Made by a program: the position numbers and the translations under genes
In this document: piece by piece, positions 12,738 through 20,215 of the stretch
How the letters are laid out: every line of letters starts with the position of its first letter
How positions within the stretch are numbered: position 1 is the first letter of the stretch
Notes under the pieces: model-generated
The model's input: only the letters and a program-made list of their open reading frames with translations
Database searches by the model: none
Told to the model about the DNA's origin: nothing
Source of the DNA: Tissierellia bacterium
GTDB lineage: Bacteria; Bacillota; Clostridia; Tissierellales; Tepidimicrobiaceae
DNA: 22,586 nucleotides
Assembly (NCBI GenBank): GCA_012798935.1
Contig: JAAZMG010000003.1
Location: 1-22,586 of the forward strand
Direction: 5' to 3'

Positions 12738-12959
12738 TTATTTATTAAAAATTCTTCTCACTAATAAAGACTTTTTTATTGATAAATTTCTTCTTTTAAC
12801 TTCAATTATTAATTGATTAACTATATATATGCCTCTTTCATATTTATCAAGATCTTCGTTTCTTGATAATACCTTCAGCTTATCCATTTCTTCTATAGTA
12901 AAATCTAATAGTTGTTCATTTGTTAAACTGGTATAAGGATTTAATTCAATTTTATTCAT
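12738..12959 (-). CDS. Small conserved-looking protein of unknown function
   Basis: This is a 73-residue, mostly helical, charged cytoplasmic protein (LTNEQLLDFTIEEMDKLKVL, then IYIVNQLIIEVKRR). I recognise no family, motif or metal site. Coding potential is supported by an ATG at 12959 with GGAGGG 5 bases upstream and by its tight place between folC (58 bases upstream) and the beta-propeller gene on the same strand. Its ribosome binding site is partly inside a hairpin that could also terminate folC transcription, so its expression may be set by attenuation or by read-through. Confidence 0.7.
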   Translation of the reverse strand: MNKIELNPYTSLTNEQLLDFTIEEMDKLKVLSRNEDLDKYERGIYIVNQLIIEVKRRNLSIKKSLLVRRIFNK

Positions 12960-13008
12960 AAAAACCCTCCTATAGAATATATAGATATGTATATTCTATA
13001 AAAGGGTT
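12960..13008 (-). promoter_or_regulatory. Hairpin containing the RBS of the 73-residue protein, also a possible folC terminator
   Basis: A perfect 11-bp stem, TATAGAATATA (12971-12981) with TATATTCTATA (12990-13000), then a 3x3 internal loop, then AACCC (12963-12967) with GGGTT (13004-13008). On the minus-strand RNA the SD GGAGGG lies in the internal loop and outer stem. The hairpin ends in GGGTTTTTATG, so the U-run doubles as the spacer to the start codon. It starts 8 bases after the folC stop. Confidence 0.7.
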
Positions 13009-13016
13009 ACATATAA

Positions 13017-14312
13017 CTAATTGTCTTTTAATAGAATTCTTCTAACATCGCCTATTAAATATAACGAGCCTCCAAAGACTATTAAATCTTCTTTACTTGC
13101 TAATTCATAAGTTTTACCTATGGATTTTTTTATATCTTTTTCAATGAATGTATTTTTATTATATTTTTTTATTATTTTCTCTAAAAATTCTGCTTCTAAC
13201 TTCCTGGGCATATTCACCTGTGTAATTACAATTTCATCTGCTAATGGAGCTAAAATCTCCACCATATGTTCTACATCCTTATCTTTAAGGATTCCAATTC
13301 CAAGTATTAATCTTCTATATTTGAGCATCTTTAAACTTTCAGCTAATGTTTTTACACCTTGAAGGTTATGAGCTCCGTCTATTAAAAAGGTAGGATTCCT
13401 CTTTAGTATTTCTAGCCTCCCTTTCCATCTAGTCTTTTTAAATCCATTTCTAAGCTCATCATCAGTTATGTTGATTAAACCTTTATTTCGTAGTATTAAT
13501 AGGGTATAAAGGGCTAGGGTAGCATTATATATTTGATATTCTCCTAATAAATTAATTTCAATATCCTTAAATATACTGCCATTGTATTTAAAATCAAATA
13601 CTCCCCCAAATTCACTTAAGTCTTTAATTACTACATTTTCCATAGGGCATTTAATAAGTTCTGCCTCTTTTTCTATAGCAACTTGTTCTAAAACCTGAAA
13701 GGCTTCATCTTGTTGAGGATAAGAAATAACAAGACCTTTTTCTTTTATTATTCCAGCCTTTTCATAGGCTATTTTACCTAAGGTATCTCCTAAGACATCT
13801 ATATGATCATAATCTATGGTTGTTATTACAGAAGCCAAAGACTTCTTTATAACATTTGTAGAATCAGACCTTCCTCCTAAACCTACTTCTAGTATAGTAT
13901 AATCTACATTATTTTCATTAAAGTAAACAAAAGCTATAGCAGTAACTATTTCAAAAGTAGTAGGATGCTCATACCCTTCTTCTAGCATTATTTCTATTTT
14001 ATCCTTAATCCTCTCCGTTATTTTTGCTAATTTTTCATCAGGTATATCTTCTCCATTAATGGATATTCTCTCATTAAACCTTTCTAAATATGGGGAAGTG
14101 AATAACCCTACCCTATAGCCTGCTTCTTTCAGTGTAGTTGCTATATAAGAGGATGTAGACCCTTTCCCATTTGTTCCTCCTATATGGATATAATTCATAC
14201 CTAAATGGGGATTCCCAAGTAAATCCAATAATTTACCAATTACCTCTAATCCCAACCTTGAACCAAATTTATTCTTGTCATTTATGTAGTTTAAAGCTTG
14301 AATATAATTCAT
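13017..14312 (-). CDS. folC: Bifunctional folylpolyglutamate synthase / dihydrofolate synthase
   Basis: This is a 431-residue ATP-dependent ligase of the Mur/FolC superfamily that adds glutamate to folates (and to dihydropteroate if bifunctional). The P-loop is GGTNGKGS (residues 45-52). LFTSPYLERFNERI is the FolC signature, EVGLGGRSDSTN matches EVGLGGRxDATN, and KAGIIK and the C-terminal DGAHNLQG are intact. The length is standard. The start ATG at 14312 follows GAGGGGA. It lies downstream of valS, after a terminator, with a TATAAT just before it. FolC keeps every Mur-type motif that the MurE-like protein at 8739-9791 has lost. Confidence 0.96.
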   Translation of the reverse strand: MNYIQALNYINDKNKFGSRLGLEVIGKLLDLLGNPHLGMNYIHIGGTNGKGSTSSYIATTLKEAGYRVGLFTSPYLERFNERISINGEDIPDEKLAKITERIKDKIEIMLEEGYEHPTTFEIVTAIAFVYFNENNVDYTILEVGLGGRSDSTNVIKKSLASVITTIDYDHIDVLGDTLGKIAYEKAGIIKEKGLVISYPQQDEAFQVLEQVAIEKEAELIKCPMENVVIKDLSEFGGVFDFKYNGSIFKDIEINLLGEYQIYNATLALYTLLILRNKGLINITDDELRNGFKKTRWKGRLEILKRNPTFLIDGAHNLQGVKTLAESLKMLKYRRLILGIGILKDKDVEHMVEILAPLADEIVITQVNMPRKLEAEFLEKIIKKYNKNTFIEKDIKKSIGKTYELASKEDLIVFGGSLYLIGDVRRILLKDN

Positions 14313-14330
14313 AATATCCCCTCATCTTTC

Positions 14331-14336
14331 ATTATA
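14331..14336 (-). promoter_or_regulatory. Possible -10 element for folC
   Basis: TATAAT on the minus strand (14336-14331) lies 18 bases before the folC ATG. The -35 (near TGATTT, 18 bases upstream) is poor. It is plausible because a terminator stands between valS and folC, but the leader would be very short. Confidence 0.35.
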
Positions 14337-14379
14337 CTTTCATTACAATTTTAAATCATTTTATAACAATGGGCAATAA

Positions 14380-14414
14380 AAATTTATATAGGGTGAATTT
14401 TCATCCACCCTATA
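14380..14414 (-). terminator. Terminator of valS
   Basis: A 9-bp stem, TATAGGGTG (14387-14395) with CACCCTATA (14406-14414), has a 10-base loop. On the minus strand it is followed by AATTTTTATTG. It begins 2 bases after the valS stop codon. Confidence 0.8.
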
Positions 14415-14416
14415 GT

Positions 14417-17068
14417 CTACTTGTTTGATTTTAAGCTTTCAAGCCTTTCCAATACTTTATTCATCATGTCTTCATATTTCTTTTGTTTTTCCCTCTCCTG
14501 ATCTACAACCTTCTCAGGAGCTTTTTTTACAAACCCTTCATTTGAAAGTTTTCCCCTTACTCTCTTAAGCTCTCCCTCTAATTTTTCTTTTTCTTTTTCT
14601 AATCTTTCTATTTCCTTATCAAAATCTATTAACTCCTTTAGTGGAATATATATTTCGCATTTATTCAATACAACGGAGATATTATCTTCCCCTAAAGTAG
14701 ATTTATCTTCTACAATCTGGATGTTCTCTGCACTGGCTAAATTAATAAAATATCTTTTACCGTAGTTTAATATGTCTTTTATATTTTCATCTCGAGTTAC
14801 ACATATTACTGTGGCTTTTTTAGATGGTGCTATATTCATCTCTTGCCTTGCATTTCTTATACCTTTAATAGCATTCATTATATAGGCCATCTGTTTTTCT
14901 ACTTCTGGATAAGAGTTTTCCTCTTCGTAAATAGGCCATGAGCTTACAATTAGAGCCTTTTCCCTTTCAGGTAAATGCTGCCATATCTCCTCAGTAATAA
15001 ATGGCATAAAAGGATGCAGAAGTTTTAATATATTTTCCAATACATATAATAATATTTTTTGTGCTGTTTCTTTGCTCTCCTCATTTTCACCATACAGCCT
15101 AGGTTTAACCATTTCAATATACCAATCACAGTACTCATCCCATATAAAATCATAAATCTTTTGGGCTGACATACCTATTTCATATTTTTCAAGATTTTCT
15201 GTTACCTCTTTAATAACCGTATTTGCCCTCGATAATATCCATTTATCCTCTTCTTCCAATAATCTCAAATCTATACTCTTATTTACTACTTCTTCATCTA
15301 AATTCATTAAAACAAATCTGGTAGCATTCCACAATTTGTTTGCAAAGTTTCTATTGGCTTCTACTCTTTCCATATAGAATCTCATATCATTTCCTGGAGT
15401 GTTTCCTGTAACAAGGGTAAATCTTAAAGCATCTGCACCATATTCATCAATTACATCTAATGGGTCAATACCATTTCCTAAAGATTTACTCATCTTTCTT
15501 CCTTGGGCATCCCTTATAAGACCTGTTAAAAATACATCTTTAAATGGCATCTTCCCTGTTTGTTCTAAACTTGAAAATACCATCCTTATTACCCAGAAGA
15601 ATATAATATCATATCCAGTAATTAATACATCTGTTGGGAAAAAATAATTCATATCTTCTGTATCCTCTGGCCAGCCTAATGTTGAAAAAGGCCATAGGGC
15701 TGATGAAAACCAAGTATCTAATGTATCTGGGTCCTGATATATATTAGTACTATTACATTTTGTACATTTTTCTAATCTTTCTTTTGAAACCATTATTTCA
15801 TCACAATCTTTACAATAATATACAGGTAGCCTATGACCCCACCATAACTGTCTTGAAATACACCAATCCCTGATGTTTTCAAGCCAATGGGTGTAGATCT
15901 TCCCGAATCTATCTGGTATAAAATTTAATTCCCCGTTATTATAAGCTTCTAATGCGGGTTTTGCTAAAGGTTCCATCTTAACAAACCACTGTTTGGATAT
16001 TAAAGGTTCAACAACGGTTTTACATCTTTCACAATGTCCTATACTGTTATCATGGTCTTTTATTTCAACTAAGTAACCTTCTTTATCTAAATCCTCAACG
16101 ATTTTTTCCCTTGCTTCATATCTATCTAATCCATTGTATTTGCCGCCATTTTCATTTATAGTGCCATCTTCATTCAGTATTATACATTGACCTAGTCCAT
16201 GTCTCTCCCCTACTTCAAAGTCATTTGGATCATGGGAAGGAGTTATCTTTACTGCGCCTGTACCAAATTCCATTTCTACATATTCATCTGCAATTATAGG
16301 GATTTCTCTATTTACTAGTGGTAATATAGCGGTTTTACCTACTAGGTCCGTATACCTATCATCTTTAGGATTAACTGCAATAGCTAAATCTCCTAGAATT
16401 GTCTCTGGTCTAGTTGTAGCTATTGTTATATATCCTTCTTTACCTTTTAAGGGATACCTTATAGACCAAATATGGCTTACGGTTTCTTCATGGTCTACTT
16501 CTGCATCAGATATGGCAGTTCTACAATTTGGACACCAGTTTATAATCCTATCTCCTCTATAGATCAAATCTTTTTCATATAGTCTTATAAATACTTCTTC
16601 TACAGCATTACTTAAACCTTCATCTAAAGTAAATCTTTTTCTACTCCAATCACAGGACACCCCTAGCTTTGTAAGTTGATTGTTTATGTTTCCACCATAT
16701 TTTCGAGTCCATTCCCAAGCTTCTTCCAAAAATCCTTCTCTTCCTAATCCTTCCTTAGTCTTTCCTTCACTTTTAATCTTCTCTACTACTTTTGCTTCTG
16801 TAGAAATACTAGCATGGTCCGTTCCTGGAAGCCATAATGCTTCATATCCTTCCATCCTTTTCCATCTTATAAGGATATCTTGTATAGTGTTGTTTAATGC
16901 ATGACCCATATGAAGGTTTCCAGTAACATTTGGTGGAGGCATCATAATTGTATAGGGCTTTTTGTTTTTATCCACTTTGGCTTTAAAATATTCGTTTTCA
17001 TTCCAAAATCCATATAATCTATCTTCAAAATCTTTAGGATTATAGGTCTTAGATAAATTCTCTATCAT
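14417..17068 (-). CDS. valS: Valyl-tRNA synthetase
   Basis: This is an 883-residue class I aminoacyl-tRNA synthetase that charges tRNA-Val. The HIGH motif is H53-MGH56 in NVTGNLHMGHALNN. KMSKS is at residues 525-529 (GRKMSKSLGNG). Between them lie the CP1 editing domain (ATTRPETILGD near residue 220) and zinc-like cysteine pairs (CPNC, CERC, CKDC, CTKC). The C-terminal 65 residues form the coiled-coil arm typical of ValRS (EIERLEKEKEKLEGELKRV). The SD GGAGGA precedes the ATG. A complete T-box leader and a consensus promoter stand upstream, so expression rises when uncharged tRNA-Val accumulates. A terminator follows, then folC. Confidence 0.99.
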   Translation of the reverse strand: MIENLSKTYNPKDFEDRLYGFWNENEYFKAKVDKNKKPYTIMMPPPNVTGNLHMGHALNNTIQDILIRWKRMEGYEALWLPGTDHASISTEAKVVEKIKSEGKTKEGLGREGFLEEAWEWTRKYGGNINNQLTKLGVSCDWSRKRFTLDEGLSNAVEEVFIRLYEKDLIYRGDRIINWCPNCRTAISDAEVDHEETVSHIWSIRYPLKGKEGYITIATTRPETILGDLAIAVNPKDDRYTDLVGKTAILPLVNREIPIIADEYVEMEFGTGAVKITPSHDPNDFEVGERHGLGQCIILNEDGTINENGGKYNGLDRYEAREKIVEDLDKEGYLVEIKDHDNSIGHCERCKTVVEPLISKQWFVKMEPLAKPALEAYNNGELNFIPDRFGKIYTHWLENIRDWCISRQLWWGHRLPVYYCKDCDEIMVSKERLEKCTKCNSTNIYQDPDTLDTWFSSALWPFSTLGWPEDTEDMNYFFPTDVLITGYDIIFFWVIRMVFSSLEQTGKMPFKDVFLTGLIRDAQGRKMSKSLGNGIDPLDVIDEYGADALRFTLVTGNTPGNDMRFYMERVEANRNFANKLWNATRFVLMNLDEEVVNKSIDLRLLEEEDKWILSRANTVIKEVTENLEKYEIGMSAQKIYDFIWDEYCDWYIEMVKPRLYGENEESKETAQKILLYVLENILKLLHPFMPFITEEIWQHLPEREKALIVSSWPIYEEENSYPEVEKQMAYIMNAIKGIRNARQEMNIAPSKKATVICVTRDENIKDILNYGKRYFINLASAENIQIVEDKSTLGEDNISVVLNKCEIYIPLKELIDFDKEIERLEKEKEKLEGELKRVRGKLSNEGFVKKAPEKVVDQEREKQKKYEDMMNKVLERLESLKSNK

Positions 17069-17085
17069 TTGTCATTCCTCCTTAA

Positions 17086-17337
17086 AATAAAAAATCCCTC
17101 ATCCTATATAAAAGGACGAAGGGCATATTCGCGGTACCACCTTGTTTCCATAGGTATATACCTATGGCGCTTAAAACTTATAACGGTTATCCGTCCAAAT
17201 CTACTTTAATATTCGACTTGGATACTCTGAAGCTACCTTCAATAAACATTGCCTAAAAAGTCTTTCAGCCTAGGACTTTTTCTCTGTATAGGATATATAT
17301 CTACTCCTCTTCATCATCGTATAGTATTAAATTATTA
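17086..17337 (-). promoter_or_regulatory. T-box riboswitch leader (Val) of valS
   Basis: The minus strand contains the T-box core AGGTGGTACCGCG (17142-17130), which pairs with the free 3' end of tRNA. Just before it is a stem III hairpin, a perfect 20-bp palindrome (17167-17148). After it is a terminator, CCCT.TCG.TCCT with AGGA.TG.AGGG (17123-17096), followed by TTTTTTATTTT. Stem I (about 17320-17215) has the GATGA kink-turn region, AGTA, an AGAGA bulge and an apical stem AAAAAGTC/GACTTTTT. The likely specifier codon is GTA (17236-17234) in GAAGGTAGC, which agrees with valine. Uncharged tRNA-Val would stabilise the antiterminator and allow transcription of valS. Confidence 0.95.
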
Positions 17338-17343
17338 GTTTCC

Positions 17344-17372
17344 ATTATATATACATAATATTTTTTTGTCAA
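17344..17372 (-). promoter_or_regulatory. Consensus promoter of the valS T-box operon
   Basis: On the minus strand a perfect TTGACA (17372-17367), 17-base spacer and perfect TATAAT (17349-17344). It starts only 7 bases after the pgsA stop codon. Start of transcription is near 17337. Such strength fits control by attenuation in place of initiation. Confidence 0.92.
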
Positions 17373-17378
17373 TATGTT

Positions 17379-17915
17379 TTATAGGGAACTCCTCTTATTC
17401 CTCATAGATAAATAAATTATTAAATAATTTATAAAGGCTATTAAATTTAAGGTTACTGTAATTACAAATAAGATTTTTATAAATATATAGGGAGCTTTGA
17501 AAACCACTGATAATATAGCCATATAAAAGGATACAGTAGCTATTTTACCGAATTTATTTGATGGTAAAACTTGATTATCTTTAAACAAATAAAGTATAAA
17601 ACCACCTGTTATCATTACTATCTCTTTAAGTCCAAGAATTTTTAAAATCCAAGAAGGTATTAGCTTAGCAGATGTAAAGCTGACTAGTACTGCAAAAGTC
17701 ATCAATTTATCTGCAAGAGGGTCTAAAGCTGCTCCTATTTCCGTAGATTGATCATATTTTCGTGCTATATAGCCATCCAAAATATCGGTAATCCCTGCAA
17801 TTATAAAAACTGCTCCTGCATAAAATAAATGCTTTTCTCCAGTTGTGTAAAATAGATACAAATATACAGGGACCAAAATAATCCTTAAAACAGTTAATAT
17901 ATTAGGTATATTCAT
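17379..17915 (-). CDS. pgsA: CDP-diacylglycerol-glycerol-3-phosphate 3-phosphatidyltransferase
   Basis: This is a 178-residue membrane enzyme making phosphatidylglycerol phosphate. The CDP-alcohol phosphatidyltransferase signature is complete: D44-x2-D47-G-x2-AR-x8-G61-x3-D65-x3-D69. Four to six hydrophobic helices follow, in line with the fold. MNIPNILTVLRI is the typical PgsA N-terminus. The ATG at 17915 follows GGGGTTG. No terminator separates it from the valS promoter, so read-through into the T-box leader is possible. It is divergent from the solute-binding protein gene; a minus-strand TATAAT near 17970 may be its -10, but the -35 is weak. Confidence 0.93.
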   Translation of the reverse strand: MNIPNILTVLRIILVPVYLYLFYTTGEKHLFYAGAVFIIAGITDILDGYIARKYDQSTEIGAALDPLADKLMTFAVLVSFTSAKLIPSWILKILGLKEIVMITGGFILYLFKDNQVLPSNKFGKIATVSFYMAILSVVFKAPYIFIKILFVITVTLNLIAFINYLIIYLSMRNKRSSL

Positions 17916-18031
17916 ACTTCAACCCCATTTCACATATTCTATTAATTTGTTTTGTAACCAAATATTATAAAAAGAATACTATAGGTATAAAAGGAACTTT
18001 ATAATTCTTATGATATTATAGGAGGGATACA

Positions 18032-19042
18032 ATGTCAAAGGTTTTTAAAGTAATTTCACTGACATTAATACTAACATTGCTACTTACCATTGGTTTAACT
18101 GGTTGCAAAAAAGATGAGTTGCAAAAAGTTAGACTTATAGAAGTTACCCACTCTCTATTTTATACTCCACAGTACGTAGCCATAACCCAAGGATTCTTTG
18201 AAGAAGAAGGACTACAAATTGAACTTACCAATGGAAAAGGAGCAGATAAATGTATGGCAGCTCTTCTAAGCGGTGAAGCAGACATTGCTTTTATGGGACC
18301 TGAAGCTTCAGTATACGTCTACATTCAAGGTAGGAGCGATTATGCTATCAATTTTGCTCAACTAACCCAAAAAGATGGTTCTTTCCTTGTGGGAAGAGAA
18401 CCAGACCCAGATTTTACATTTGATAAACTTAAAGGAAAAGAAGTACTTGGAGGCAGAAAAGGTGGCATGCCTGAAATGACTTTGGAATATGTACTTAAAA
18501 AACATGGACTTACACCAGGGGAAGATGTAAATGTAAGAACCGATGTCCAATTTGACGTATTAGCTGGAGCTTTTGTCGGTGGCGAGGGAGATTATGTTGC
18601 ACTATTTGAGCCAGTTGCAGCTACTCTGGAGAAGGAGGGTAAAGGCTATGTAGTTGCATCTATAGGAAAAGAGGGTGGATATATCCCTTATACTTGCTAT
18701 TGTACTACAAAAAGCATACTTGATAAGGATCCTGAATTAGTACAAAAATTTACTAATGCAATCTACAAAGGAATGATTTGGGTACAAAATCATTCTACAG
18801 AGGAAATAGCCAAAGCAGTAAAACCACAATTCCCAGATACGGATGATGAAGTATTAATAGCCTTAGTTGAAAGATATAAGGAACAAGACAGCTGGAAACC
18901 AGATTTGATTATAACTGAAGAAGGGTTAAATCATATGATGGATATAATGGAATTAGCTGGTGAATTAGATACTAGGGCAAACTACGCAGAAATAGTAACT
19001 ACTAAATTTGCTAAAGAAGCTATGGAAAAAATAAAGAAATAA
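18032..19042 (+). CDS. Orphan ABC-type solute-binding lipoprotein (SsuA/NMT1-like)
   Basis: This is a 336-residue protein with a lipoprotein signal: basic start, hydrophobic stretch to residue 21 and lipobox LTGC with C25. The mature part is a periplasmic-binding-protein type II fold of the SsuA/TauA/ThiY (NMT1) class: YTPQYVAITQGFFEEEGL, then ALLSGEADIAFMGPEASVYVY, and LKGKEVLGGRKGGMPEM. These bind sulfonates, nitrate or thiamine precursors; the ligand cannot be told here. The usual partner permease and ATPase genes are absent on both sides (pgsA divergent, NlpC/P60 downstream), so it must use a transporter encoded elsewhere. SD AGGAGG stands 6 bases before the ATG, and a terminator follows. 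Confidence 0.88.
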   Translation: MSKVFKVISLTLILTLLLTIGLTGCKKDELQKVRLIEVTHSLFYTPQYVAITQGFFEEEGLQIELTNGKGADKCMAALLSGEADIAFMGPEASVYVYIQGRSDYAINFAQLTQKDGSFLVGREPDPDFTFDKLKGKEVLGGRKGGMPEMTLEYVLKKHGLTPGEDVNVRTDVQFDVLAGAFVGGEGDYVALFEPVAATLEKEGKGYVVASIGKEGGYIPYTCYCTTKSILDKDPELVQKFTNAIYKGMIWVQNHSTEEIAKAVKPQFPDTDDEVLIALVERYKEQDSWKPDLIITEEGLNHMMDIMELAGELDTRANYAEIVTTKFAKEAMEKIKK

Positions 19043-19046
19043 AAAC

Positions 19047-19082
19047 TTAGGGCGACCATGTCAAATTCAATTGGTCGCCTAA
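19047..19082 (+). terminator. Terminator of the solute-binding protein gene
   Basis: TTAGGGCGACCA (19047-19058) pairs with TGGTCGCCTAA (19072-19082) with one bulged G and a 13-base loop. The stem is GC-rich but the following sequence (CATTTCAT) has no clean T-run, so efficiency is uncertain. Confidence 0.65.
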
Positions 19083-19117
19083 CATTTCATAAGAATTATT
19101 TTGTTTAAATATAAAAA

Positions 19118-19134
19118 GTTACAAATTAGTTACA
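19118..19134 (-). promoter_or_regulatory. Candidate WalR (YycF) binding site upstream of the NlpC/P60 gene
   Basis: On the minus strand the sequence reads TGTAAC-TAATT-TGTAAC, an exact match to the WalR consensus TGTWAH-N5-TGTWAH, with two identical hexamers 11 bases apart. It lies 79 bases before the GTG start and about 30 bases before a TATACT (19166-19171) that could be the -10. WalR controls cell-wall hydrolases in Bacillota, which matches the gene downstream. The site is in reverse orientation, and a Pho-box reading (TTACA repeats, 11-base period) is an alternative. Confidence 0.5.
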
Positions 19135-19212
19135 TTTTCCTCTTTATTTATTCTTAAATATATTATATACTTAAATATATAAGTTTAAAAAACAAAAGGA
19201 GTTGATTCCAGA

Positions 19213-20166
19213 GTGTTCAAAATAAAACCTTTTAAAAATACAATTATAACTTTTACCGTAGCCGGAATCCTGTTTATCAATCCAATAATTGGACAAGCTG
19301 AATTAGGGGATCAAGTATTAAAAAAAGGGATGAGACATGATGATGTAAAAATACTTCAACAACACCTAATAGATTTAAATTATCTAACTATCAAGGAAAC
19401 TACTACATACTATGGAGATCAAACCGTTAATGCTGTAATGGAATTTCAAAGTTCACAAGGACTAGATGTAGACGGTACTTTTGGACAGGCTTCCTTTAAA
19501 GCCTTACAAGTTCTTTTAGAATTAGAACCCTTAGTATATAATCGTACCCTTAAGGAAGGTATGGAAGGGGAAGATGTACAAGCTTTACAAGAAAGACTTA
19601 AATTTTTAGGATTTTTGGATATCGATAATTGTACTACATATTTTGGTTCTCAAACTAGACAAGCTCTTGTGGATTTTCAAAAAACATATGGTCTTAAGGT
19701 AGATGGAATAGCTGGGGCAGAAACCATTGAAACTTTAAACAATAATAAACGAAAACTAAAACCATCTGCTAATAGAGGTAGTTCAAGGAATAGCTCCCTA
19801 GGAGAAAATATTGTATCTACAGCTAAAAAATATATTGGTACTCCCTATTCATATGGTACATCTAGTTCAAAATCCTTTGACTGTTCAGGATTTACTCATT
19901 ACATATATAAGAAACATGATATAAGTGTACCTCGTTCCTCTGCAGACCAAGCAGGAGTTGGTAGTGAAGTAAGCAAAAAAGATTTACAAACTGGCGATTT
20001 GGTCATTTTCAGTAATACATATAAATCTGGTCCTAGCCATGCAGGAATATATATAGGAAATGGTAATTTCATACATGCTAGCTCTGCTGGCGGAGGGGTT
20101 ATGATATCAAATTTAAACTCTGGTTATTATAGTAATCATTTTACATTTGGTAGACGAGTGTTTTAA
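19213..20166 (+). CDS. Secreted NlpC/P60 peptidoglycan endopeptidase with two PG-binding domains
   Basis: This is a 317-residue exported protein. Residues 1-29 are a signal peptide (KTFKN-type basic start, ITFTVAGILFINPIIGQA). Two peptidoglycan_binding_1 repeats follow: about 33-100 (LKKGMRHDDVKILQQHL) and 110-177 (LKEGMEGEDVQALQERL). A Ser/Asn/Arg linker (180-197) leads to an NlpC/P60 domain (198-317). The catalytic dyad and third residue are C224 (FDCSGF), H276 (SHAGIYIG) and H288 (FIHASS). Its role is cleavage of stem-peptide bonds during growth, division or sporulation. The start is GTG at 19213; AAGGAG is 11 bases away, a little long. A WalR-like box lies upstream and a bidirectional terminator follows. 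Confidence 0.94.
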   Translation: MFKIKPFKNTIITFTVAGILFINPIIGQAELGDQVLKKGMRHDDVKILQQHLIDLNYLTIKETTTYYGDQTVNAVMEFQSSQGLDVDGTFGQASFKALQVLLELEPLVYNRTLKEGMEGEDVQALQERLKFLGFLDIDNCTTYFGSQTRQALVDFQKTYGLKVDGIAGAETIETLNNNKRKLKPSANRGSSRNSSLGENIVSTAKKYIGTPYSYGTSSSKSFDCSGFTHYIYKKHDISVPRSSADQAGVGSEVSKKDLQTGDLVIFSNTYKSGPSHAGIYIGNGNFIHASSAGGGVMISNLNSGYYSNHFTFGRRVF

Positions 20167-20185
20167 AAAATATTAAACAGAAATG

Positions 20186-20215
20186 AAGCCCTCTTAAACA
20201 AGAGGGCTTTAAATA
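20186..20215. terminator. Bidirectional terminator between the NlpC/P60 and SEDS genes
   Basis: A perfect 10-bp stem, AAGCCCTCTT (20186-20195) with AAGAGGGCTT (20200-20209), has a 4-base loop. A- and T-rich flanks occur on both sides. The last stem base is also the last base of the stop codon of the minus-strand SEDS gene (20211-20209). Confidence 0.85.

Noticed and set aside
17148..17167. 20-bp palindrome in the valS leader as an independent operator
   Set aside because: It sits exactly where stem III of a T-box leader belongs, so the riboswitch explains it.
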